In this document: positions 1 through 5,497 of the stretch, one piece after another
How the letters are laid out: each line of letters starts with the position of its first letter
How positions within the stretch are numbered: the first letter of the stretch is position 1
Origin: an uncultured Nostocoides sp.
Lineage (GTDB): Bacteria > Actinomycetota > Actinomycetes > Actinomycetales > Dermatophilaceae
Reading direction: 5' to 3'
Length of the DNA stretch: 10,812 nucleotides
NCBI GenBank assembly: GCA_936931335.1
Contig: CAKZIH010000036.1
Coordinates: 1 to 10,812 of the forward strand
Notes under the pieces: generated by a model
Told to the model about the DNA's origin: nothing
What the model saw: only the letters and a program-made list of their open reading frames with translations
Databases searched by the model: none
Program-made: the position numbers and the translations under genes

Positions 1-2
1 GG

Positions 3-134
3 CTTCGCATCGAACGAGCTCGGCACCTCTCAGCAACCACGGACCTCACCTCCGCCGACATCGCGCTACGGGTCGGTTACGCGAACGCCGAGACTCTGCG
101 CTCCCTCCTGCGCAGGGAGCGACGCCGTTCCTGA
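3..134 (+). CDS. AraC-family transcriptional regulator, C-terminal fragment (5' end outside window)
   Basis: The frame beginning at base 3 runs open to a TGA at 132-134 and encodes about 43 residues. It contains RIERARHL, then DLTSADIALRVGYANAETLR, followed by a basic tail ending RRERRRS. This is the typical second helix-turn-helix of AraC/XylS-type regulators (family pattern: RIxxAxxLL, then hxxIAxxxGYxxxxxLxRxFRR). It is the DNA-recognition end of the protein; the effector domain lies off the left edge, so the ligand cannot be inferred. The GYANAETLR variant is common in GlxA-type regulators (DJ-1/PfpI-like N-terminus), but that is only a hint. The gene points away from the aminotransferase and is separated from it by a decayed minus-strand gene, so no regulatory link is implied. 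Confidence 0.8.
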   Translation, partial: LRIERARHLSATTDLTSADIALRVGYANAETLRSLLRRERRRS

Positions 135-175
135 CCTATCGCCATGCCATAGAACCACCTCTCAGCACGTCGCGT

Positions 176-191
176 CGACGCTCCTGCGTCG
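176..191 (+). terminator. Weak stem-loop after the AraC-type gene
   Basis: CGACGC (176-181), a TCCT loop and GCGTCG (186-191) form a perfect 6-bp GC-rich stem 41 nt after the stop codon of the AraC-type gene. There is no T-tract. It could act as a terminator, as many actinobacterial terminators lack a T-tract, but a stem this short arises easily by chance in GC-rich DNA. I see no gene in 135-317. Confidence 0.2.
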
Positions 192-317
192 CCCCTGGAC
201 GACCCACTCGACACGCCCGCAGCACAGGCCATGTGACGTGTCCCGGCTTCCCGGACGGTCGGGGTTGGGTGGCTGTGATGTCGCTGCGTTCTCGTTGAGA
301 GGATCAGCAGACCCGAT

Positions 318-679
318 AGGCTCGTGTTCCGGGTAGGTATCCGAGATGCGAACACGTCCAGTGCCGTCGGCATTCATGACATAGAGGTCGGACAATACTC
401 ATTGGGGCGGAACGAGCGGAAGGCGATGCGCCGCCGGTTGGGGGACCAGTGCCCATATCCAGGCTGGAGTGCTTTAGGGAACTGTTTGATGATTCGGCCG
501 GAGCGAGTCGATCATCCGCAATGGTGAACCACGAGCATTGGGGGAGCGGCAAGGCTGCTGGTCGCCACCGATTCCGTCGAACCGTGCTGCTGTGGTGGTG
601 CCGCATTCGCCTGGCCCGCGATGAGACCACCGGTGGCGGCGAGATTCGCCGCAAGCCATACCAGGGTTGTCCGTATCAT
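318..679 (-). pseudogene. Degenerate secreted TolB-like (PD40) beta-propeller protein gene
   Basis: Read on the minus strand, an ATG at 679-677 opens a clear Sec-type signal peptide: MIRTTLVWLAANLAATGG, then LIAGQANA before APPQQ. The frame meets a TGA at 514-512. The same frame reads on with a stretch ending in GHWSPNRRRIAFRSFRPNEY, a PD40-type blade (family pattern: xWSPDGxxIAFxSxR). A frameshift near 392-400 then moves the homology to SDLYVMNADGTGRVRISD plus TYPEHEP, the second half of the same blade (family pattern: DIYVMNADGTGxxRLT). After about 318 nothing recognisable follows, so the other blades are missing. One nonsense codon, one frameshift and a lost C-terminus together argue for a dead gene. 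An intact protein would have been exported; its role is unknown. It may be a relic of a larger PD40 protein. Confidence 0.6.
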
Positions 680-835
680 GACCGACCCGTCTTCTCTGTC
701 GTGGCGCGAACATCTGTTGTCGTGCCACCTCGGGTTGCTGCCACGCGCAGCAGCCCACCCGAGCCTCCCATGGCCCTGCGGGCAATGGGTGAGATTGGGG
801 CGGTACGTTGGGTGAGTTGCAGCCCAGCCTTCGGG

Positions 836-861
836 ACCAGCCATCTCGTCTGTTGGCTGGT
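836..861. promoter_or_regulatory. Perfect 8-bp inverted repeat upstream of the aminotransferase gene
   Basis: ACCAGCCA (836-843) and TGGCTGGT (854-861) are exact reverse complements separated by 10 nt. On the plus strand TTTG follows. The element lies 45 nt before the GTG start at 907, inside the 227-bp gap (680-906) that otherwise holds no gene. It could be an operator for a dimeric regulator, or a weak attenuator/terminator hairpin in the leader of the aminotransferase gene. I see no leader peptide or known riboswitch. No convincing -10/-35 pair was recognised. Confidence 0.35.
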
Positions 862-894
862 TTGCGTGCCACCGGACCGACGACGAGTGACCTC

Positions 895-898
895 AGGA
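895..898 (+). promoter_or_regulatory. Ribosome binding site that sets the aminotransferase start
   Basis: AGGA at 895-898 lies 8 nt before the GTG at 907. An ATG at 808 in the same frame has no such site, and the 33 residues it would add show no family resemblance. The GTG is therefore preferred. Confidence 0.6.
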
Positions 899-906
899 CG
901 TATGCC

Positions 907-2001
907 GTGACCACCACCCCACCCACTCCCGGACCGCGGCTGCGCGCGGTGCTCAGTCAGTTGCCGGCTTATCAGGCCGGGCGTCCGCCGGCCGCCGTCG
1001 CCGGGCTGACGGCATACAAGATCTCCTCCAACGAGAACCCCTACGATCCGCTGCCCAGTGTGGTGGACGCGGTGCGCGAAGCGGCGCAGCGGATCAACCG
1101 CTATCCCGACGCGGGCAATACCGCGCTGCGGGAGGCGCTGTCCGGCTTCCTGGGCGTGCCGGCGGATTGGATCGCCTGCGGCACCGGCAGCCTGTCCGTG
1201 CTTGGGCAGATCGTCGACGCGCTATGTGATGCGGGTGATGAGGTCGTCTATGCCTGGCGCTCGTTCGAGGCCTATCCGATCGTGGTGACCCTGGCGGGGG
1301 CGGTCTCGGTGCAGGTGCCCTTGACGGCCGATCACCGCCATGACCTGCCTGCGATGGCGGCGGCGATTACCGAGCGCACCAAGATGGTCGTGATCTGCAC
1401 CCCGAACAACCCCACCGGGACCATCGTCACCGCGGCGGAACTCGACGACTTCCTTGCCCAGGTGCCTGCCCATGTGGTGGTGGTCATCGATGAGGCCTAT
1501 CTGGAGTTCGTGGCTGATCCCGCCGCGCCGGATGCCCTCGCGGTGCTGCGTGAACACCCGAATGTGGTTGTCCTGCGGACCTTTTCCAAGGCGTACGGTC
1601 TGGCCGGCCTGCGGGTCGGCTATGCTGTGGCCCACCCCGAGATCGCGGCGGCCATGTATACGACGGCGACTCCATTCGGGGTCAACCTGATCGCCCAGGA
1701 GGCCGCGCTGGCCGCACTCGCGGCGCAGGACGAACTCCACGTGCGGGTCAAGGACCTGATCGCCGAGCGCGACCGGGTCGAGACCGGGTTGGCCGAGCAG
1801 GGCTGGCACCTGCCGGCCTCCCAGGCCAACTTCGTCTGGTTCCCCCTCGGCGCCGACACCCCCGAGTTCGCCGCCGAATGCGAGCGCCGCGCCCTCGCCG
1901 TGCGCGCCTTCCCCCAGGACGGCATCCGCGCCACCATCGGCGAGCCCGAAGCCTCCGACCGCCTGCTGGACATCGCCGCCGCCTGGCGCCGCTCGCACTG
2001 A
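907..2001 (+). CDS. hisC: Histidinol-phosphate / aromatic amino acid aminotransferase (HisC/Pat family)
   Basis: This is a PLP-dependent fold-type I aminotransferase of class I/II, 364 residues from the GTG start, which is normal for HisC. Visible motifs are SSNENPYDP near the N-terminus, NNPTG (around residues 167-171), DEAYLEF starting at D195, and the Schiff-base lysine K228 in TFSKAYGLAGLRVGYA. The C-terminal DGIRATIGEPEASDRLL contains the arginine that binds the substrate carboxylate. HisC converts histidinol-phosphate and 2-oxoglutarate to imidazole acetol-phosphate and glutamate. Actinobacteria often carry a second copy working as an aromatic aminotransferase (Pat), and sequence reading alone cannot separate the two. 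No his genes are adjacent; the gene sits beside keto-acid dehydrogenase genes, which slightly favours the Pat role. Its stop codon is followed after 5 nt by the left inverted repeat of the nuclease cassette. Confidence 0.92.
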   Translation: MTTTPPTPGPRLRAVLSQLPAYQAGRPPAAVAGLTAYKISSNENPYDPLPSVVDAVREAAQRINRYPDAGNTALREALSGFLGVPADWIACGTGSLSVLGQIVDALCDAGDEVVYAWRSFEAYPIVVTLAGAVSVQVPLTADHRHDLPAMAAAITERTKMVVICTPNNPTGTIVTAAELDDFLAQVPAHVVVVIDEAYLEFVADPAAPDALAVLREHPNVVVLRTFSKAYGLAGLRVGYAVAHPEIAAAMYTTATPFGVNLIAQEAALAALAAQDELHVRVKDLIAERDRVETGLAEQGWHLPASQANFVWFPLGADTPEFAAECERRALAVRAFPQDGIRATIGEPEASDRLLDIAAAWRRSH

Positions 2002-2006
2002 TTGTG

Positions 2007-2082
2007 AACTTTCCCGCCCAGTGCCGCTTTCTGTTGCTTTGGGAGAGAAGATTTCTGCGGCGAAGGTGCACTTTCCCTCCCA
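2007..2082 (+). repeat. Left 76-bp inverted repeat of the cassette
   Basis: It begins AACTTTCCCGCCCAGTGCC and ends GGTGCACTTTCCCTCCCA. Its reverse complement recurs at 3079-3154 with seven mismatches, all internal. The 13-mers ACTTTCCCGCCCA (2008-2020) and ACTTTCCCTCCCA (2070-2082) form a direct repeat at its two ends. It starts 5 nt after the aminotransferase stop codon and contains the palindrome GTGCAC (2066-2071). Confidence 0.9.
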
Positions 2083-2085
2083 CAG

Positions 2086-2104
2086 TTATCCACAGTTGTC
2101 CACA
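2086..2104 (+). promoter_or_regulatory. Tandem DnaA boxes (TTATCCACA, TTGTCCACA)
   Basis: TTATCCACA at 2086-2094 is the classic DnaA-box consensus, and TTGTCCACA at 2096-2104 is the form common in GC-rich actinobacteria. They face the same way and start 10 bp apart, one helical turn, in the 73-bp gap between the left repeat and the gene start. This is not a chromosomal origin: there is no dnaA/dnaN, no AT-rich unwinding stretch and only two boxes. They could time expression of the nuclease gene to replication initiation or assist replication-coupled movement; both ideas are inference. Confidence 0.65.
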
Positions 2105-2155
2105 GGTCCGCTAGGGCGGCGTCCATAGCGGCGGCTGAATGGCGACGCTGTCGCG

Positions 2156-3073
2156 ATGACCACCCCAACGACAGCCGAACTCGCCGACATCGCCCATTCT
2201 CAATCGGGCCTATTCACCACCGCCCAAGCCCGCAGCCTGGGCATTTCCCCGGTCACCCTCGCCCGCCACGTGTCGTCCGGCCGATTACGTCATCCAATGC
2301 GCGGCGTCTACTGCTTCGCGGACGCCGCCGACCCCGACCCCGTCGGCTGGCACCGGCAACTGTGCGTCGGGGCGCTGCTGCTGTATGACGATGCCGTCCT
2401 GTGCAGCGTGAGCGCCATCGTCGCGCATGGCCTGCCCGTCCACGCGTGCAACCTGGCACGGCCATACCTGCGCCGGTCGGTCGACCGCGGTCGCGGCGCC
2501 AAGGGGGTGGGGGTGCGGCGGCAGGCCGCACACGCCATACCGACCCCGAGCGGTATGGCGGTGCCCATCCCGACCGCGCTGGTGGAAGTCGCGATCGACG
2601 CCGGGGTCATATCCGCGGTCGTCGCCGCCGACGCGGCGCTGCATACCGGGCAGGTCACCGCCGACGAACTCGCCGACCGGATCGAGGAGATGGGCAACTG
2701 GCCGGGAGCGGGCAAGGCCCGCTCAATGGGGCGGTTCGCTGACGCGAGCTCGGAATCGGTTGCCGAATCGATCACCCGGGTGCTGCTGGCTCTGCGCAAG
2801 ATCGACTTGCAACCCCAAGTCGTCATCCGGGACGAACGCTCCGGGTTCGTCGCTCGCGTGGACTTCCTGGTAGCGGGCACGAAGGTGGTGCTCGAGGTCG
2901 ACGGCAAGCTCAAGTACGCCGGCGCGGACGGCGCGCAGGTGCTGTGGGATGAGAAGCGGCGCGAGGATTCGCTGCGCCGACTCGGGTATGTCGTGGTCCG
3001 GATCTACTGGTCGGATCTGGAGCAGCCGAGGCGGCTCTACGCCAAGGTCTTCGCTGCCCTGCGCGATCGCTAA
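2156..3073 (+). CDS. AbiEi-like winged-helix / DUF559 nuclease-fold protein
   Basis: The protein has 305 residues. The N-terminal ~90 residues (ELADIAHSQSGLFTTAQARS, then LGISPVTLARHVSSGRLRH and GVYCF) match the winged-helix domain of AbiEi-type antitoxins, which binds DNA in type IV toxin-antitoxin systems. Residues ~220-305 resemble DUF559/Vsr-like PD-(D/E)XK nuclease domains: D236 in RVDFLV, then E247, D249 and K251 in VVLEVDGKLKY, followed by DEKRREDSLRRLGYVVVRIYW. The possible catalytic acids and lysine are intact. No AbiEii nucleotidyltransferase toxin lies next to it, so it is an orphan and not a classic AbiE pair. Such solitary AbiEi/DUF559 genes are widespread in actinobacteria and uncharacterised as far as I know. 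There is no strong ribosome binding site before the ATG. Uniquely here, the gene is enclosed by long inverted repeats. Molecular function (site-specific nuclease, repressor of its own repeats, or both) is unproven. Confidence 0.85.
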   Translation: MTTPTTAELADIAHSQSGLFTTAQARSLGISPVTLARHVSSGRLRHPMRGVYCFADAADPDPVGWHRQLCVGALLLYDDAVLCSVSAIVAHGLPVHACNLARPYLRRSVDRGRGAKGVGVRRQAAHAIPTPSGMAVPIPTALVEVAIDAGVISAVVAADAALHTGQVTADELADRIEEMGNWPGAGKARSMGRFADASSESVAESITRVLLALRKIDLQPQVVIRDERSGFVARVDFLVAGTKVVLEVDGKLKYAGADGAQVLWDEKRREDSLRRLGYVVVRIYWSDLEQPRRLYAKVFAALRDR

Positions 3074-3078
3074 ACCTC

Positions 3079-3154
3079 TGGGAGGGAAAGTGCACCTTCG
3101 CAACGGAAATGTTCTCTCCCAAAGCGACAGGAAGTGGCACTGGGCGGGAAAGTT
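3079..3154 (-). repeat. Right 76-bp inverted repeat of the cassette
   Basis: It is the inverse-orientation partner of 2007-2082 and begins 5 nt after the TAA of the AbiEi/DUF559 gene. The end 13-mers are TGGGAGGGAAAGT (3079-3091) and TGGGCGGGAAAGT (3141-3153). RNA read through both repeats could pair them into a long, imperfect duplex around the gene. It has no T-tract and is too long and asymmetric to be an ordinary terminator. Confidence 0.9.
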
Positions 3155-3187
3155 GGGACAGGGAGGGCGGCCCCGCGGGAGGCGGTA

Positions 3188-3208
3188 GGTTGTCCCCATT
3201 GCACAACC
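3188..3208. promoter_or_regulatory. Putative operator GGTTGT-N9-ACAACC upstream of the bkd operon
   Basis: GGTTGT (3188-3193) and ACAACC (3203-3208) form a perfect dyad with a 9-nt spacer. It lies between the right cassette repeat and E1-alpha, in the only non-coding stretch (3155-3359) that could carry the bkd promoter. The spacing suits a dimeric helix-turn-helix regulator. Lrp/AsnC- and TetR-type regulators control bkd operons in other bacteria, but I cannot assign one here. No clear -10 hexamer was found. Confidence 0.3.
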
Positions 3209-3359
3209 GGGGGTCACGAGGACGTGGCACCCACGACGTCGGCGGTGTCTCGAATTAGTGCCCGTGCCGGTCACCCCGGCCCCGGGTGCCGCGGGGCGCG
3301 GCAACCGAGCTACACCCGCGTGGCGGTGATCCCGCAGCCGGGTGGGGATGGAGCAGTGG

Positions 3360-4502
3360 ATGGCCGGACAACAGCGCGAGCCGGTGATCGAGCCGCGAGA
3401 CGGCGGGCCGGACATGGTCCAGCTGGTCACCCCTGAGGGGGAGCGGGTCAGCCACCCCGAGTACGACGCGATCGCCGATGCGATCAGCGTCGAGGAACTC
3501 CAAGGCTTCTACCGGGACATGGTCCTGGTGCGCCGCGTCGACAATGAGGCGACCGCGCTGCAGCGCCAGGGCGAACTCGGCCTGTGGGCGCCCTGCCTCG
3601 GCCAGGAAGCGGCACAGGTCGGCTCCGGCCGGGCCCTGCGCCCCCAGGATTTCGCCTTCCCCACTTATCGCGAGCACGGGGTCGCCTGGTGCCGCGGAGT
3701 GGACCCGCTCAACCTGCTCGGCATGTTCCGCGGGGTGCACAACGGCGGCTGGGATCCCTTCGACAAGAACTTCAATCTCTACACGATCATCATCGGCGCG
3801 CAGACCCTGCACGCCACCGGCTACGCGATGGGTGTGGCCAAGGATGGCGCAGTCGGCACCGGCGACCCCGAGCGTGACACCGCGGTCATCGCCTATTTCG
3901 GTGACGGCGCCAGCGCGCAGGGGGATGTCGGTGAGGCATTCGTCTTCGCCGGGGTCACCAATGCCCCGGTGGTCTTCTTCTGCCAGAACAACCAGTGGGC
4001 GATCTCCGAGCCCAACGAGCGCCAGATGCGCGTGCCGATCTATGTCCGCCCGCGCGGCTACGGTTTCCCCGGCGTCCGGGTCGACGGCAACGACGTGCTG
4101 GCCACGTATGCGGTGACCAAGAGTTTCCTCGACCACGCCCGCGAGGGCCAGGGCCCCGCGCTCATCGAGGCCTTCACCTACCGGATGGGCGCGCATACGA
4201 CCTCCGACGATCCGTCCAAATACCGCGTCTCGGCCGAGGTCGAGGAGTGGAAACTGCGCGACCCGATCGCTCGCTTGCGCACCCTGCTCACCCGCACGTA
4301 TGGCGTGTCCGCCGACTTCTTCGACGCCTGCGAGGCCGAGGCGGATGGGGTCGGCACCGACCTGCGCGAACGCTGCCTGACGCTGCCAGACCCGGCGCCG
4401 GCCACGATGTTTGACCACGTCTACGCCACGGCCCACCCGGTGATGGATGCGGAACGGGCGGCTCTTACGGCATACCTGGACTCGTTCGAGGGGGCGCACT
4501 GA
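3360..4502 (+). CDS. bkdA: Branched-chain 2-oxoacid dehydrogenase E1 component, alpha subunit
   Basis: This is the thiamine-diphosphate-dependent alpha subunit of a heterotetrameric (alpha2beta2) 2-oxoacid dehydrogenase; the E1 it forms decarboxylates the keto acid and passes the acyl group to E2. It has 380 residues from the ATG at 3360. The diagnostic ThDP/Mg motif is present: GDG at 181-183, ending in NN at 210-211 (FCQNNQWAIS). Other family segments are ELGLWAPCLGQEAAQVG, FPTYREHG, and FTYRMGAHTTSDDPSKYR, which covers the phosphorylation-loop region. GTG at 3342 and ATG at 3348 are alternative starts; GGAG at 3350-3353 lies 6 nt before 3360 and favours it. Actinobacteria usually use a single-chain AceE for pyruvate, so the two-chain E1 points to branched-chain keto acids. 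Pyruvate cannot be excluded. It leads an operon with E1-beta, one nucleotide away. Confidence 0.92.
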   Translation: MAGQQREPVIEPRDGGPDMVQLVTPEGERVSHPEYDAIADAISVEELQGFYRDMVLVRRVDNEATALQRQGELGLWAPCLGQEAAQVGSGRALRPQDFAFPTYREHGVAWCRGVDPLNLLGMFRGVHNGGWDPFDKNFNLYTIIIGAQTLHATGYAMGVAKDGAVGTGDPERDTAVIAYFGDGASAQGDVGEAFVFAGVTNAPVVFFCQNNQWAISEPNERQMRVPIYVRPRGYGFPGVRVDGNDVLATYAVTKSFLDHAREGQGPALIEAFTYRMGAHTTSDDPSKYRVSAEVEEWKLRDPIARLRTLLTRTYGVSADFFDACEAEADGVGTDLRERCLTLPDPAPATMFDHVYATAHPVMDAERAALTAYLDSFEGAH

Positions 4503-4503
4503 G

Positions 4504-5475
4504 ATGGCAACGATGACCATGGCCAAGGCGCTCAACTCCGGGCTGCGGGCCGCAATGGACAAGGACCCCAAGGTGCTCCTCATGGGTGAGGACATCGGCA
4601 AGCTCGGCGGGGTCTTCCGGATCACCGAGGGGCTGCAGAAGGACTTCGGCGAAGACCGTGTCATCGACACCCCGCTGGCCGAGGCGGGCATCGTCGCCAC
4701 CGCAATCGGGTTGGCACTGCGCGGCTACCGGCCGGTGGTGGAGATCCAGTTCGACGGCTTCGTCTACCCGGCCTTCGACCACATCGTCAGCCAGGTGGCC
4801 AAGCTGCACGCGCGCTCACTGGGCCATGTCACGCTTCCGATGGTGATCCGCATACCGGTCGGCGGGGGGATCGGCGCGGTGGAGCACCACAGCGAATCCA
4901 ATGAGGCCTATTTCGCGCACACCGCGGGCCTGCGGGTGATCTCCTGCAGCAACCCCGACGACGCGCACTGGATGATCCAGCAGGCCATCGAACATCCGGA
5001 CCCGATCATCTTCTACGAACCCAAGCGCCGCTATTGGGACAAGGGCGAGGTCGCCGATGCGCCGAGCCAGGATCTCTTCCGCGCCAACGTCATTCGGCCC
5101 GGGACCGATGTCACGGTGCTCGCCTACGGGCCGATGGTGCGCTCCTGCCTGCAGGCGGCCCAGGCGGGTGCGGAGGACGGGCTCTCGTTGGAGGTCATCG
5201 ACCTGCGCTCGCTGACCCCGCTGGACACCGAGACCATCTTCACCTCGGTGCGCAAGACCGGCCGTTGCGTGGTGGTGCACGAAGCCTCCACCTTCCTCGG
5301 TATGGGCGCCGAACTCGCCGCGCAAATCCAGCAGGAATGCTTCTACTCCCTCGAAGCGCCGGTGGCGCGCGTTGGAGGCTACAACGTGCCCTACCCGCCG
5401 AGCCGCGTCGAAGAGGACTTCCTGCCCGATCTGGACCGGGTGCTCGATGCCGTCGACCGCCTGATGGCCTTCTGA
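4504..5475 (+). CDS. bkdB: Branched-chain 2-oxoacid dehydrogenase E1 component, beta subunit
   Basis: The beta subunit completes the E1 active site and docks to E2. It has 323 residues from the ATG at 4504, one nucleotide after the E1-alpha TGA, which implies translational coupling. An in-frame start at 4447 would add 19 residues overlapping the upstream gene and is not needed. Conserved features are GEDIG (28-32) and RVIDTPLAEAGI with the ThDP-contacting glutamate E60. Also present are EIQFDGFVYPAFDHI, the active-site segment EHHSESNEAYFAHTAGL (H128-H129), and the transketolase C-terminal domain with VIDLRSLTPLDTETI and VVVHEAS. These are typical of the BCKDH/PDH E1-beta family and the length is normal. 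It is co-transcribed with E1-alpha and E2. Confidence 0.94.
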   Translation: MATMTMAKALNSGLRAAMDKDPKVLLMGEDIGKLGGVFRITEGLQKDFGEDRVIDTPLAEAGIVATAIGLALRGYRPVVEIQFDGFVYPAFDHIVSQVAKLHARSLGHVTLPMVIRIPVGGGIGAVEHHSESNEAYFAHTAGLRVISCSNPDDAHWMIQQAIEHPDPIIFYEPKRRYWDKGEVADAPSQDLFRANVIRPGTDVTVLAYGPMVRSCLQAAQAGAEDGLSLEVIDLRSLTPLDTETIFTSVRKTGRCVVVHEASTFLGMGAELAAQIQQECFYSLEAPVARVGGYNVPYPPSRVEEDFLPDLDRVLDAVDRLMAF

Positions 5476-5480
5476 GTGCC

Positions 5481-5488
5481 GGAGAGGA
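5481..5488 (+). promoter_or_regulatory. Ribosome binding site of the E2 gene
   Basis: GGAGAGGA at 5481-5488 precedes the E2 ATG at 5498 by 9 nt, in the 22-nt gap after E1-beta. A second purine block, AGGA at 5491-5494, is too close to be the main site. Confidence 0.5.
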
Positions 5489-5497
5489 TGAGGACGT

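Larger units (their letters stand above)
2007..3154. mobile_element. Inverted-repeat-bounded cassette carrying one AbiEi/DUF559 gene
   Basis: The 1148-bp unit consists of a 76-bp left repeat (2007-2082), two DnaA boxes (2086-2104), one gene (2156-3073) and a 76-bp right repeat in inverse orientation (3079-3154). It separates the aminotransferase gene from the bkd operon. Repeat identity is 69/76 by hand alignment, with the outer and inner ends perfectly conserved and the seven differences in the middle. I see no transposase, recombinase or clear target-site duplication. Mobility is therefore inferred from the architecture. Alternatives are a non-mobile gene with matched regulatory sites, or a passenger moved by a factor acting in trans. 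Confidence 0.55.

Noticed and set aside
808..906. 33-residue N-terminal extension of the aminotransferase
   Set aside because: No ribosome binding site and no family similarity. AGGA is ideally placed before the GTG at 907, and the inverted repeat at 836-861 would fall inside it.
2086..2104. A replication origin at the DnaA boxes
   Set aside because: Only two boxes, no AT-rich region and no dnaA/dnaN/gyr neighbours; a local regulatory or element-specific role fits better.
2156..3073. A complete type IV AbiE toxin-antitoxin pair
   Set aside because: No AbiEii nucleotidyltransferase follows; bkdA is the next gene. Only the antitoxin-type N-terminal domain is present, fused to a nuclease-like domain.
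2007..3154. A standard insertion sequence
   Set aside because: There is no DDE, serine or tyrosine recombinase and no clear target duplication (TTGTG outside left, GGGAC outside right).
3255..4700. Long minus-strand open frame (481 codons) opposite E1-alpha
   Set aside because: It is a mirror of the GC-rich third-position bias of the real gene. It shows no family motif, and the plus strand carries complete ThDP enzyme signatures.
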